The notes: generated by a model from the letters alone, not told the origin. 31,107 nt of DNA from UBA5868 sp964482025 (GCA_964482025.1 CAYZVN010000036.1:1-31107); one strand, 5' to 3'. Shown: positions 7,836-14,963, counted from the stretch's first letter. Numbers and translations: made by a program.

Positions 7836-8321
7836 TTAAAAACGCTCAAATAATCTGGCCGCTCTCGCCATCAGTGAGGCCTTGTGCAGATTGATAGTGC
7901 GGTAGTGGGTGAGCACCTGCCGTTCCGGGTCTATAAAGCAATGAATGGCCTCTTCCGAGTAGTCGCGCAGGTCGCCGACCCGCACAAATAAAAAGATTTT
8001 GTAGATGCCCGTTCTCGCATCCATACGGGTGGAATGATGATCGATGTAACTCAGGGCGAGACTGTCGCCGTAACGCCGCTCGGTCTTGTGCCGGCAGTAT
8101 TCGGTGGCATCCACCATGCTGAAAGGCGATCGAGAATAGTCGCGCGTGGGGTCGAGCAGCAGCTTATCGGAGGTCTGGAGGTAATAGTTGTAGCTGAAAT
8201 AACACACCATCAAGACAGCAACAATCACACCGCTGATGATTAGAATGGTCTTGCCCAATTTCCGCTTGGGTTGTACTTCCGACACCGACTCCAGCTGGTC
8301 GGAATGTGCGTTGGACGCCAT
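7836..8321 (-). CDS. single-pass membrane protein of unknown function under a c-di-GMP riboswitch
   Basis: A 161-residue protein with a short hydrophilic N terminus, one transmembrane helix (about residues 24-46, KTILIISGVIVAVLMVCYFSYN) and a C-terminal domain of about 110 residues that should be periplasmic by the positive-inside rule (KRK before the helix). That domain has two cysteines about 60 residues apart (ATEYCRH and AIHCFID), a pattern compatible with a disulphide-bonded small alpha/beta domain. ATG 8321 follows a modest AGG-type ribosome-binding site. The 5' leader carries a class-I cyclic-di-GMP riboswitch, so expression should respond to cyclic di-GMP. No known family recognised. 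Confidence 0.72.
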   Translation of the reverse strand: MASNAHSDQLESVSEVQPKRKLGKTILIISGVIVAVLMVCYFSYNYYLQTSDKLLLDPTRDYSRSPFSMVDATEYCRHKTERRYGDSLALSYIDHHSTRMDARTGIYKIFLFVRVGDLRDYSEEAIHCFIDPERQVLTHYRTINLHKASLMARAARLFERF

Positions 8322-8384
8322 CTCATCTACCTATTTGACGAACATGGAGACCGCGACACCGTCCGATCACTCGGATAGGGATAG

Positions 8385-8487
8385 GGTGCGGCGCAACCCG
8401 TTCGGTAACCGTTCGACCCGGCAAGCGACATCCGGGCACTGGCTTTGCGTCCCCGTATTACCACGGGTTTGCCTTTTCGTGAGACAG
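8385..8487 (-). promoter_or_regulatory. cyclic-di-GMP class I (GEMM) riboswitch
   Basis: Read on the minus strand, the leader shows the GEMM-I core in order: CACGAAAAGGCAAACC (GGCAAACC is the complement of 8466-8473); a hairpin CCCGUG-GUAA-UACGGG with a GNRA tetraloop; GGACGCAAAGCC (complement of 8441-8451 for GACGCAAAGCC); a second stem CCCGG...CCGGG; and GGUUACCG (complement of 8403-8410), as in the Vibrio aptamer. It ends about 65 bases before the start of the membrane-protein gene. The expression platform between aptamer and ATG contains a small CCGA-GTGA-TCGG hairpin, but whether control is transcriptional or translational, or on or off, cannot be told. Confidence 0.88.
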
Positions 8488-8684
8488 CGGCGTGCCGCGC
8501 CACACAGAGATATACTATTTCTATTTTGGTTTTCGGCTGCAGATGCGTCAATATTAGGGTTAGACCAAATCGACACAAGAAAACCTATACCAATCAACCC
8601 GTTATCAAAGGGGATGATTTGCCATAAACATAACGCGCTTTTGCCGTTGTGCCCAAACTGGCCGAGACAAACGGAGGCTTGTCA

Positions 8685-8747
8685 ATGACTACCGGGCGCC
8701 CACCCCCGAAATCCGGGTGCCGCATCGCTTACCGCAACTTGGTATAA
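8685..8747 (+). CDS. possible 20-codon leader peptide upstream of the GNAT gene
   Basis: A GGAGG ribosome-binding site (8673-8677) lies seven bases before ATG 8685, which opens a 20-codon frame (MTTGRPPPKSGCRIAYRNLV) ending at TAA 8745-8747. It contains three consecutive prolines, a known ribosome-slowing motif, beside a potential CACCC/GGGTG hairpin, and stops 36 bp before the acetyltransferase start. The frame may be chance: a -10-like box overlaps its end, in which case it would not be on the same transcript. Confidence 0.22.
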   Translation: MTTGRPPPKSGCRIAYRNLV

Positions 8748-8760
8748 ACTTGGCGCCAAG
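8740..8760 (+). promoter_or_regulatory. extended -10 and palindrome upstream of the GNAT gene
   Basis: TGGTATAAA (TG at 8740-8741, TATAAA at 8743-8748) is a good extended -10 box. It is immediately followed by the perfect 12-bp palindrome CTTGGCGCCAAG at 8749-8760, which would span the transcription start and could be an operator. No -35 box is clear. Confidence 0.4.
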
Positions 8761-8783
8761 ATGCAAACGCGTTCACGTGACTT

Positions 8784-9404
8784 ATGCGCATTGTTACTCA
8801 CAAAGGCTGGCTAGAACCTCTAGCACTCGCTCACGCCGAGCCGCTGTTTCACTTAATTCACCAGAGTCGCCAGCATCTTCACCCCTGGCTGCCTTGGCTC
8901 AAAAGAATTCATTCGCCCCAGGATACCGCCGCGTTTATTACCCGACTCATCGCCGAGCGCGGTCCCCAATTCGTAATCAACATCGATCAGCAACTCTGCG
9001 GTGGAGTGGGTTTTTATTGCCTGGATCGGGCGGAGAAAAAAGCCACCATAGGATACTGGCTCGGCAGTGACTTCACCGGGCAGGGCATTATGCTCGATGC
9101 CGTACGCCACCTCTGCCAATACGGATTCAACCATCTGCAACTGCAAAAAATCGAGATCCGCTGTGCAACCGACAATTTGGAGAGCCGCAAAGTGCCGGAG
9201 CGCTTGGGCTTTTACTACGAAGGGGTTCTGCACAGAGCGGAGTGGCTGTCGGACCGCTATGTAGATCACGCGGTGTACACGGTGCTAAAGGATGAGTTCA
9301 CCCTGGCATTCATCAACGACGCCCCTACCCACCCCGAGACGGCGGCTGCCTCACCGGATAGTGCCGAACCGCCGTGTATACCTGAGACTCATGGCATCGC
9401 GTAA
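8784..9404 (+). CDS. GNAT N-acetyltransferase, RimJ/RimL-like
   Basis: A 206-residue acetyltransferase. The first about 180 residues match the ribosomal-protein N-acetyltransferase layout: HLHPWLPWLKRIHSPQDT near the N terminus, ATIGYWLGSDFTGQGIM (the acetyl-CoA pyrophosphate loop), YGFNHLQLQKIEIRCATDN, and ERLGFYYEGVLHRAEW. The last about 25 residues are a Pro/Ala/Thr-rich tail not typical of the family. It probably acetylates the N-terminal amine of a protein or a small amine; the substrate is unknown. The 3' end overlaps the convergent DUF202 gene by 16 bp. Confidence 0.85.
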   Translation: MRIVTHKGWLEPLALAHAEPLFHLIHQSRQHLHPWLPWLKRIHSPQDTAAFITRLIAERGPQFVINIDQQLCGGVGFYCLDRAEKKATIGYWLGSDFTGQGIMLDAVRHLCQYGFNHLQLQKIEIRCATDNLESRKVPERLGFYYEGVLHRAEWLSDRYVDHAVYTVLKDEFTLAFINDAPTHPETAAASPDSAEPPCIPETHGIA

Positions 9405-9760
9405 ACGCCCAAGACCAGCGCCAAGGTGGTAGCCAGGGCCGCCACTATCCAATTAACCGCCATTCCCCAGCGCACTGGGTAGCCCTCGGGTATTTCTCCT
9501 CTGGTCATGGTCCGCAAGACTGCGCCATACTGCAGCGCCGAGTAGAACGCACAAAAAGCACCGAGGAGAATAAAGACCAGGCCGACCCAGAAGGTGAGAA
9601 TGTCAGGTGTCGCCGGTGCTTTTGGCTGCAGCGCCCGGATTAGCACTCCGCTGCGCTCGATCATAAAGCCAAATGCCGCCAGAGCCAGGCTGGTGCGGTT
9701 CCAGGCCAAGAGCGTACGCTCTGCGGCAAACAGCACACGAGGATCCTCGAGATTGGACAT
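9389..9760 (-). CDS. DUF202/YidH-family inner-membrane protein
   Basis: A 123-residue protein with the DUF202 signature near the N terminus (DPRVLFAAERTLLAWNRTSLALAAFGF) and three predicted transmembrane helices (about residues 23-40, 58-80 and 99-121), the topology of E. coli YidH and YidG. Function of the family is unknown. ATG 9760 is chosen because GGAG lies seven bases upstream and the family signature follows at once; a longer in-frame start at 9877 would add 39 non-conserved residues. It overlaps the convergent acetyltransferase gene at the 3' end. Confidence 0.88.
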   Translation of the reverse strand: MSNLEDPRVLFAAERTLLAWNRTSLALAAFGFMIERSGVLIRALQPKAPATPDILTFWVGLVFILLGAFCAFYSALQYGAVLRTMTRGEIPEGYPVRWGMAVNWIVAALATTLALVLGVYAMP

Positions 9761-9903
9761 GCAAACTCCAATTTTCGTGAACAGGGAATTGTGACTGAGG
9801 AAAACTTTTTTGCCATAGTAGCCTCTATCCTCAATAGAGGCGATGCGCCCATAAGGTGGTGTGGCGCTCCGCAGCATAACCCAGCAGCTATTGGATTCTT
9901 CAT

Positions 9904-10728
9904 ATGAGTGATACCGAAAACAGGGGCGGCAAATCTCGCCTCATTCTGATAGCGGTCATTGCCCTGGTGGTGATCGCGGGTGTGGTTTATTGGCTCTTGC
10001 AACGCAGCCAACCGGAGCCGGAGGTCGCTGTTTTACCGTCGACACCAGCGGTTGAAGCGCCTGCCCCCGAGCCCACCTTCACCGAGCCGACCCCGAGCGC
10101 AGCCCCAGCACCGCAGCCGACGGCACCACCTGCCCCGCCGCCGGTAAAACTGCCACCACTGGATCGCAGTGATCCCGATGTGATTGGATTCCTGCTGGAT
10201 GTCTCCGATGGCGGCTTTAAGGATTGGCTTATTCAGGAGCACCTGATCCGCAAGTTCGTGCGCGCCATGAATGCCTTAGAAGAAGGCAAACTGGTGAGTC
10301 AGTACCGTCCCTTTAATGACCCGAAAACGCCCTTTAGTGCCACTGCCACCACCGACGATGCATGGCAGATAGACCCGCAAAATTACCAGCGCTACACACC
10401 TTATTTGGAAAGCCTTGAGCAGGTCGGCCCGGAGCAGCTGGTAAAAATTTACCGTCGCTACTACCCACTTCTGCAGCAGGCGTTCGAAGAGTTGGGAGTA
10501 AAAAAGGGTGATTTTGAAGACGTCACCATTCGCGCGCTGACACGCATTACCAAAGCCCCTATGCCACCGATGGAGGCGGCCCTGTCGCGCCCTTCAGTGA
10601 CGTATCGATTCAGCGCGGCGGAGTTCGAGCAGCGCTCTGCGGTAGAAAAATTGCTATTTCGCATGGGGCCGGAAAATGCCCAGCGTCTGAAAAAGCTCGC
10701 AGAAGATATGCTTGACCAACTGCAATAA
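9904..10728 (+). CDS. DUF3014-family membrane-anchored protein
   Basis: A 274-residue protein with a short charged N terminus, one transmembrane helix (about 12-33, RLILIAVIALVVIAGVVYWLL), a Pro/Ala/Glu-rich linker (about 36-86) and a C-terminal soluble domain that matches the DUF3014 pattern (LLDVSDGGFKDWLIQEHLIRKFVRAMNALEEGKLV, YRRYYPLLQQAFEELG). By topology the domain should be periplasmic. The linker length suggests reach toward the cell wall. The gene stands alone, with a strong terminator directly after its stop. Function is not known. Confidence 0.82.
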   Translation: MSDTENRGGKSRLILIAVIALVVIAGVVYWLLQRSQPEPEVAVLPSTPAVEAPAPEPTFTEPTPSAAPAPQPTAPPAPPPVKLPPLDRSDPDVIGFLLDVSDGGFKDWLIQEHLIRKFVRAMNALEEGKLVSQYRPFNDPKTPFSATATTDDAWQIDPQNYQRYTPYLESLEQVGPEQLVKIYRRYYPLLQQAFEELGVKKGDFEDVTIRALTRITKAPMPPMEAALSRPSVTYRFSAAEFEQRSAVEKLLFRMGPENAQRLKKLAEDMLDQLQ

Positions 10729-10735
10729 GCTTTCC

Positions 10736-10765
10736 GCCGGCGCACTAATGGCGCCGGCGCTTTTG
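10736..10765 (+). terminator. intrinsic terminator after the DUF3014 gene
   Basis: GCCGGCGC (10736-10743) pairs perfectly with GCGCCGGC (10751-10758) around a 7-base loop, followed by GCTTTTG. It is eight bases past the stop. Confidence 0.8.
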
Positions 10766-10808
10766 TGTCAGCGCAACCCAGTGTTAGCACAAACCTTGTG
10801 TTAGCACA
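10765..10808 (+). repeat. three tandem 16-17 bp repeats
   Basis: GTGTCAGCGCA at 10765, GTGTTAGCACA at 10781 and GTGTTAGCACA at 10798, with similar spacers (ACCCA, AACCTT, then GCCCA). The second and third copies of the 11-mer are identical. Each unit has GTG...CAC ends. They lie directly after the DUF3014 terminator and 178 bp before the ferritin-like operon. Confidence 0.7.
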
Positions 10809-10919
10809 GCCCAGCCAAACCACTTAACACATTCCGCTTGGTAAATCCTACACTGCGGCGGCAAAATTTCTGACATAACCAAACATACCAACCCACACGC
10901 CGCGAATAAATGATACTTG

Positions 10920-10948
10920 CCGCCAAGGCGGTATAGCCATTGCAATGG
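10920..10948. promoter_or_regulatory. two adjacent palindromes upstream of the ferritin-like operon
   Basis: CCGCC-AA-GGCGG (10920-10931) and the perfect palindrome CCATTGCAATGG (10937-10948) are separated by five bases and lie 38-66 bp before the operon's start codon. They could be an operator or a leader hairpin pair; the sequence does not identify a regulator. Confidence 0.35.
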
Positions 10949-10985
10949 TTTTGACTCCACACAGCTGTCGACGTTAGGAGGCAAC

Positions 10986-12149
10986 ATGACCATTGCTCTG
11001 TTCGACGCCAGAGGAACACCTCTGGAACAACAAAAATTCCATTGGCGAGAACTTACGCCCAAGCCTTTAAGCAAACTCGATGACGATGCCTACACGCGGG
11101 TACGCGTCATTCTGCTCAACGGAATTGAGCAACAAGCGAATCGCTTTCAGCATATGTGCGCGCTGTTTAATCCGGCGTTGCGCCGTACGCTGGCGGAGAT
11201 CAGCCGAGTGGAACACCATCAGCAAACCATGGTGAATTGGCTACTGGGCTCGGATCACTCACCGCTGGAAAACACTATAGGTTACGAGCAGGTGGCCATT
11301 GAGGTGACCGCAGCGATCGCCCAGCAGGAGCCCGACGCATACTTAGCGCAAACGTACCGATTCGGTCTGCTGGAAGACTTCGATCATATGTATCGTTATT
11401 CCGCTTTGATGGACCGCGTAGAAGGCAAAGATGCGAATAATATTCTGCAGAGTTATACGGATATTTTGCCTGGCCGTCCCACACGGGAAGAGCACCGGGC
11501 GCCGGAAGATGATTTGCGCCATCACTATGACCGAAAAGCCTCGCAGCCTATTTCAAAGCTCAATGCCTTGACGATTTTTTCGGGTGAATATCAGACCCGC
11601 GATTACTACATGAATATAGGGCCAACCTTCAGCGACCCGGTTGCCCGCGCACTCTATGCGGAAATCGCCTCTATGGAAGAGCAGCATATCACCCAGTATG
11701 GCTCCATCATAGACCCCAACGAAACCTGGCTGGAGAAGTGGCTGCTCCACGAAGCCAATGAGGCATACAATTATTTCAGTTGCATGGAAACGGAAAGTAA
11801 TCCCCGCATTAAAGCCATATGGGAGCGCTTTTTAGATTATGAGCTGGGGCATTTAAACCTGGTTATGGAATTATTTAAAAAGCATGAACGACGCGACCCA
11901 GCAGAAATTCTCCCAGATAAATTACCCGACCCCATCGCCTACCAAAGCCAGCGGGAATTTGTGCGCAAGACGCTCAGTGAAGAAATTAATTTGCGTGCGC
12001 GCGGCGCCGATTACGTCGGTCTCGAAGAGGAAAGCCAAGCATCACTGGAATACCGCGAACAGATGAATTCTCACGGCTCGCCTAGTGACGCAGTGGCAAA
12101 CAATTACCGCTGGCACCCAGGTACCGAGCTGGCGAGAAAATCCGCCTAA
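10986..12149 (+). CDS. large ferritin-like (di-iron type) protein
   Basis: A 387-residue, mostly helical soluble protein. The second half has a ferritin-like ligand pattern: EEQH (Glu231, His234), Glu256/Glu259 in LHEANEAYNYF, and ELGH (Glu286, His289). The first half also has Glu/His-rich helices (EISRVEHHQQ near 71-80, YEQVAIEV near 100-107, LLEDFDHMYRYS near 128-139), so the protein may contain two ferritin-like bundles. ATG 10986 is preceded by a consensus AGGAGG, predicting high translation. It lies 34 bp before a second ferritin-like gene in one operon. Iron or peroxide handling is inferred from the motifs and not proven. Confidence 0.72.
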   Translation: MTIALFDARGTPLEQQKFHWRELTPKPLSKLDDDAYTRVRVILLNGIEQQANRFQHMCALFNPALRRTLAEISRVEHHQQTMVNWLLGSDHSPLENTIGYEQVAIEVTAAIAQQEPDAYLAQTYRFGLLEDFDHMYRYSALMDRVEGKDANNILQSYTDILPGRPTREEHRAPEDDLRHHYDRKASQPISKLNALTIFSGEYQTRDYYMNIGPTFSDPVARALYAEIASMEEQHITQYGSIIDPNETWLEKWLLHEANEAYNYFSCMETESNPRIKAIWERFLDYELGHLNLVMELFKKHERRDPAEILPDKLPDPIAYQSQREFVRKTLSEEINLRARGADYVGLEEESQASLEYREQMNSHGSPSDAVANNYRWHPGTELARKSA

Positions 12150-12183
12150 CGATATTTTATTATGAACCTATGAGGGCTTGATC

Positions 12184-12915
12184 ATGGATCAACATCTCGG
12201 AATGAATCGAACTGGCATCGATATGTCGCCGATACATAGCAAAAAAATGATGCAGGTGGACGACAATATTCCTCTAACCACCGACAGCAAAACGACCGTC
12301 AATGTTATTGAAGATTACTTTTTAGAAAATGCCGACCCACTGGGTTCTGTACCCCTGCCCGGCACGGTAAAAGGCGTCGCTAAAACCTCATTAAAAATGG
12401 CAACGGGCCACCATCCAGAAGTGTTCATTAATAAACTGGGGGAGCGTTTGGCCTACGAACGCGCGGGTGTTCGAATTTATCAACAATTAATTGCCAAATG
12501 CCTGCACGCGCCGCAAGATCTATCACCAGATCTACAACTTCCCATTGATCGCTTGCGACAATTTTGCAGTGAGGAAGAAGAGCACTTTGAGCTTTTATGT
12601 AATTGCCTAAAAAAACTCGGCGCCGACCCCACCGCGCAAACCCCAGACGCGGATGCCTCCAGTGTGGCGACATCGGGCTTGCTAAAAGTTATTACTGAGC
12701 CGCGCACCAGCATCAGCCAATGCTTGCAGGCTATGCTGGCGATTGAGCTGACCGATAACGCCGCTTGGGAACTGCTGGTAAAACTGGCAGAGGATATGGG
12801 CATGAAGGATATGGCCAGGCAATTTGAGCACGCCTTAAAACAGGAGGATGTACACTTGCAGGAAGTGCGTGATTGGTATGAAAAAAGTGTGCGCGTTCAG
12901 ACGCAAATGTTCTAA
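12184..12915 (+). CDS. ferritin-like domain protein
   Basis: A 243-residue protein. After an N-terminal extension of about 75 residues there is a four-helix ferritin-like domain with the full set of likely di-iron ligands: Glu92 (AYERAG), Glu131 and His134 (EEEEH), Glu196 (NAAWELL), Glu221 and His224 (QEDVH). ATG 12184 has GAGGG seven bases upstream. A strong terminator follows, so it ends a two-gene operon with the larger ferritin-like protein. No signal peptide or membrane helix is seen. Role in iron storage, oxidative stress or a related di-iron reaction is inference. Confidence 0.75.
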   Translation: MDQHLGMNRTGIDMSPIHSKKMMQVDDNIPLTTDSKTTVNVIEDYFLENADPLGSVPLPGTVKGVAKTSLKMATGHHPEVFINKLGERLAYERAGVRIYQQLIAKCLHAPQDLSPDLQLPIDRLRQFCSEEEEHFELLCNCLKKLGADPTAQTPDADASSVATSGLLKVITEPRTSISQCLQAMLAIELTDNAAWELLVKLAEDMGMKDMARQFEHALKQEDVHLQEVRDWYEKSVRVQTQMF

Positions 12916-12923
12916 TGACAGAT

Positions 12924-12955
12924 GCGGGTTTATCCTTCGATAAATCCGCTTTTTA
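12924..12955 (+). terminator. intrinsic terminator after the ferritin-like operon
   Basis: GCGGGTTTATC (12924-12934) pairs with GATAAATCCGC (12939-12949) through one G-T wobble around the loop CTTC, followed by five T. Eleven-base-pair stem; it separates the ferritin-like genes from DUF2243/ctaG. Confidence 0.88.
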
Positions 12956-12975
12956 GCCTTTTATAGATTCATTCT

Positions 12976-13428
12976 ATGAAGCATTCTTTTCTGCAGCTTC
13001 CCACCGCACCGGGAATTTTACTCGGGGTCGGTCTGATGGCAGCAGTGGATGAAATTATTTTTCACCAACTGCTCGCCTGGCACCACTTTTATGACCGGGC
13101 GACGCCTGCCATAGGACTGCTGACAGATGGCCTTCTGCACGCCGCAGAGTTGGTGGCGCTGATCGCGGGCTTCTTCTTACTTATTGAACAGCGCAAGTCG
13201 GGTATCGCTCAAACCACCTCTGTCTGGGCCGGCTTCTTCCTTGGCGCTGGCGGCTTTCAATTGTTTGATGGCTTAATCAATCACAAACTCTTAAGGCTCC
13301 ATCAAATACGCTATGAGGTGGACTTGCTGCCTTACGACCTCGCCTGGAATGCAGCGGCGATTGCATTGCTCGCGGTCGGTGCTCTGCTGTTGATTCGACA
13401 GCGAAAAATCTCGCAACGTGACTATTGA
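12976..13428 (+). CDS. DUF2243 four-helix membrane protein
   Basis: A 150-residue integral membrane protein with four hydrophobic helices (about 11-30, 45-66, 76-97 and 118-140). The conserved DUF2243 features are visible: GVGLMAAVDEIIFHQLLAWHHFYD in the first helix region and GGFQLFDGLINHKLLRLHQIR in the third, with several His and Asp residues that could bind metal. The family has no assigned function. Genes of this family often sit beside caa3-type CtaG, as here: its 3' end overlaps the next start by 11 bp. A terminator lies just upstream, so the pair probably has its own promoter. Confidence 0.88.
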   Translation: MKHSFLQLPTAPGILLGVGLMAAVDEIIFHQLLAWHHFYDRATPAIGLLTDGLLHAAELVALIAGFFLLIEQRKSGIAQTTSVWAGFFLGAGGFQLFDGLINHKLLRLHQIRYEVDLLPYDLAWNAAAIALLAVGALLLIRQRKISQRDY

Positions 13429-14209
13429 GATCGCCCTCCCCGCCGTTATTTTCACGTTGATGCTGCTGATGTATAGCGCAGGCGTGGTGCGACAATTTCG
13501 CCGCGGACGCCGCTGGAGCATCTGGCGAGCTATCAGTTTTGGTGTCGGGGTGATGTTGCTCGTACTCGCGGTTTACCCCTCTCACCACGGCCATCACACC
13601 TTTGTGAGTCATATGACCCAGCATCTCCTTATCGGTATGCTCGCACCCACATTTCTGGTGATGGCGGCGCCGATCAGCCTCGCGCTGCGCAACCTACCGC
13701 AAACGGCGGGCAAAAACTGCGTACGTTTACTGCACAGTCGTCCCTTGCGTATCTGGTGCCATCCACTCACCGCCTTTGGCTTGAATTTTGGCGGCATGTT
13801 TTTGCTGTACCTCACTCCGTTGTACCGGCTATCGCTCGATTCCACCTATATCCATTTAGGTGTTCATTTCCACTTTCTGGCTGCCGGCTATCTATTTGCT
13901 TGGAGCATGGTCGGCCCCGACCCAGCGCCCGCGCGTCCGCGGTTTGCCGTGCGGCTCGGCATCTTGGTGCTCGCCATGGCCTGCCACGGCATTTTCAGCA
14001 AGCTGATGTATGTCCACGGCTTCCCCTTTGACACTGCACACAGTCTCGACGACATGCGCCTCGGTGCCCAACGCATGTATTACGGCGGCGACCTGGCAGA
14101 AGTGCTCTTGGTGATCCTGCTGTTTAATGATCGTCGCCTGCGAGCCCCGCGCCGAGCCCGGCGGCGCGGCCGCTCTAAAGCACCGGAGGCTACGGCTTAC
14201 ATGATTTAG
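13418..14209 (+). CDS. CtaG-type (caa3) cytochrome oxidase assembly membrane protein
   Basis: A 263-residue polytopic protein (six or seven helices) of the caa3_CtaG family. Characteristic segments: SHHGHHTFVSHMTQHLLIGMLAPTFLVMAAP, VHFHFLAAGYLFAWSMVGPDPAP, and HGIFSKLMYVHGF; the many His and Met residues fit copper handling. In Bacillus the family helps assemble caa3 oxidase; here no oxidase genes are present, so its partner is not evident. Start is GTG 13418 inside the end of the DUF2243 gene. The basic tail (RRARRRGR) is cytoplasmic. It is unrelated in sequence to Cox11/CtaG. Confidence 0.87.
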   Translation: MTIEIALPAVIFTLMLLMYSAGVVRQFRRGRRWSIWRAISFGVGVMLLVLAVYPSHHGHHTFVSHMTQHLLIGMLAPTFLVMAAPISLALRNLPQTAGKNCVRLLHSRPLRIWCHPLTAFGLNFGGMFLLYLTPLYRLSLDSTYIHLGVHFHFLAAGYLFAWSMVGPDPAPARPRFAVRLGILVLAMACHGIFSKLMYVHGFPFDTAHSLDDMRLGAQRMYYGGDLAEVLLVILLFNDRRLRAPRRARRRGRSKAPEATAYMI

Positions 14210-14310
14210 ATCCAGCTCTTACTGTTAACCACTCGACAGAACCAGGAAAAAACGGTCAGTTGGGACAAGCCTCACATCACCACACGCACGAACAAGGTTT
14301 AATCCGAAAA

Positions 14311-14402
14311 GAGCAGCCAGCTGCTCGGTTTATAGCGATCCGTTACAACAATAAGAACTCACTTTGCCGCCCGTCTCGCCTCGAGCCGGACCGTCGGCTC
14401 GA
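14311..14402 (+). other. two hairpins in the 218-bp gap after ctaG
   Basis: GAGCAG-CCAG-CTGCTC at 14311-14326, followed by GGTTTATAG, may be a weak terminator for the DUF2243/ctaG unit. TCGAGCCG-GACCGT-CGGCTCGA at 14381-14402 is a perfect 8-bp stem located 25 bp before the next gene's start; it lacks a T run and could be an mRNA leader structure. Confidence 0.4.
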
Positions 14403-14427
14403 TCCGTCATACCATCGCGGGGGCTTC

Positions 14428-14763
14428 ATGACCAGCGACATCCAGAATCACAGGATGTACAGGGACTCTGAATACATGTTCTCAGGAGAGGAGAATCAGC
14501 TGTACCCCCACCTCGCTCGGCTGCTGCAACAGGGTTACAATTTTGTGGTTTTACAGCGCCGCACCCGGCTATGCCAAGCGAGTCGGAGCTACGTTCTGGC
14601 GTGTGAGCTTATCTGCTCCAATGGCACTGAGCTGCTCCAGCGGCACGAAACCCTAACCCCCTATTTCGATAAGCTCGTCGACTTGGAGCAGTTCATCCGC
14701 CACAACATGATGAATGTGCTGCATCGGCACTTTTTCGGTCGCGATATGGAAACGGCGCCTTAA
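14428..14763 (+). CDS. hypothetical protein, 111 aa
   Basis: A soluble protein of 111 residues starting at ATG 14428, which has GGGGGC upstream. It contains a stretch HLARLLQQGYNFVVLQRRTRLC followed by strands and a C-terminal helix rich in His and Met (FIRHNMMNVLHRHFFGRD). No signal peptide, membrane helix or known motif. Codon use resembles its neighbours. The frame continues upstream to 14260 but that part looks non-coding. I do not recognise the family. Confidence 0.5.
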   Translation: MTSDIQNHRMYRDSEYMFSGEENQLYPHLARLLQQGYNFVVLQRRTRLCQASRSYVLACELICSNGTELLQRHETLTPYFDKLVDLEQFIRHNMMNVLHRHFFGRDMETAP

Positions 14764-14866
14764 GCACGGTAGTGGGGATTTTTCACGATTTTTTTATTCT
14801 TTAGAGAAAGAGTGTGGTTGTCAGTGAACCCGTGCGGGGGTTCCTCATCAAAGGGGACAGTTTCTT

Positions 14867-14908
14867 TTTTGGCGTTCCTATTTTGGCGTTCCTATTTTGG
14901 CGCTCCTA
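14867..14908 (+). repeat. three 14-bp tandem repeats
   Basis: TTTTGGCGTTCCTA at 14867-14880 and 14881-14894, then TTTTGGCGCTCCTA at 14895-14908 (one change). The array is head to tail with no spacers and lies 55 bp before the thioredoxin-like gene. The unit length is not a multiple of three, so it is not coding repeat expansion. Confidence 0.9.
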
Positions 14909-14963
14909 TAGAGGTTGTCGTTTTGGACGATGTGCTGATCCGCAAAGGCAGGTGTTTGATTTA

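Noticed and set aside
8236..8688. 150-codon plus-strand frame across the riboswitch region
   Set aside because: It crosses the GEMM aptamer and the start of the minus-strand gene, and its translation lacks normal protein composition.
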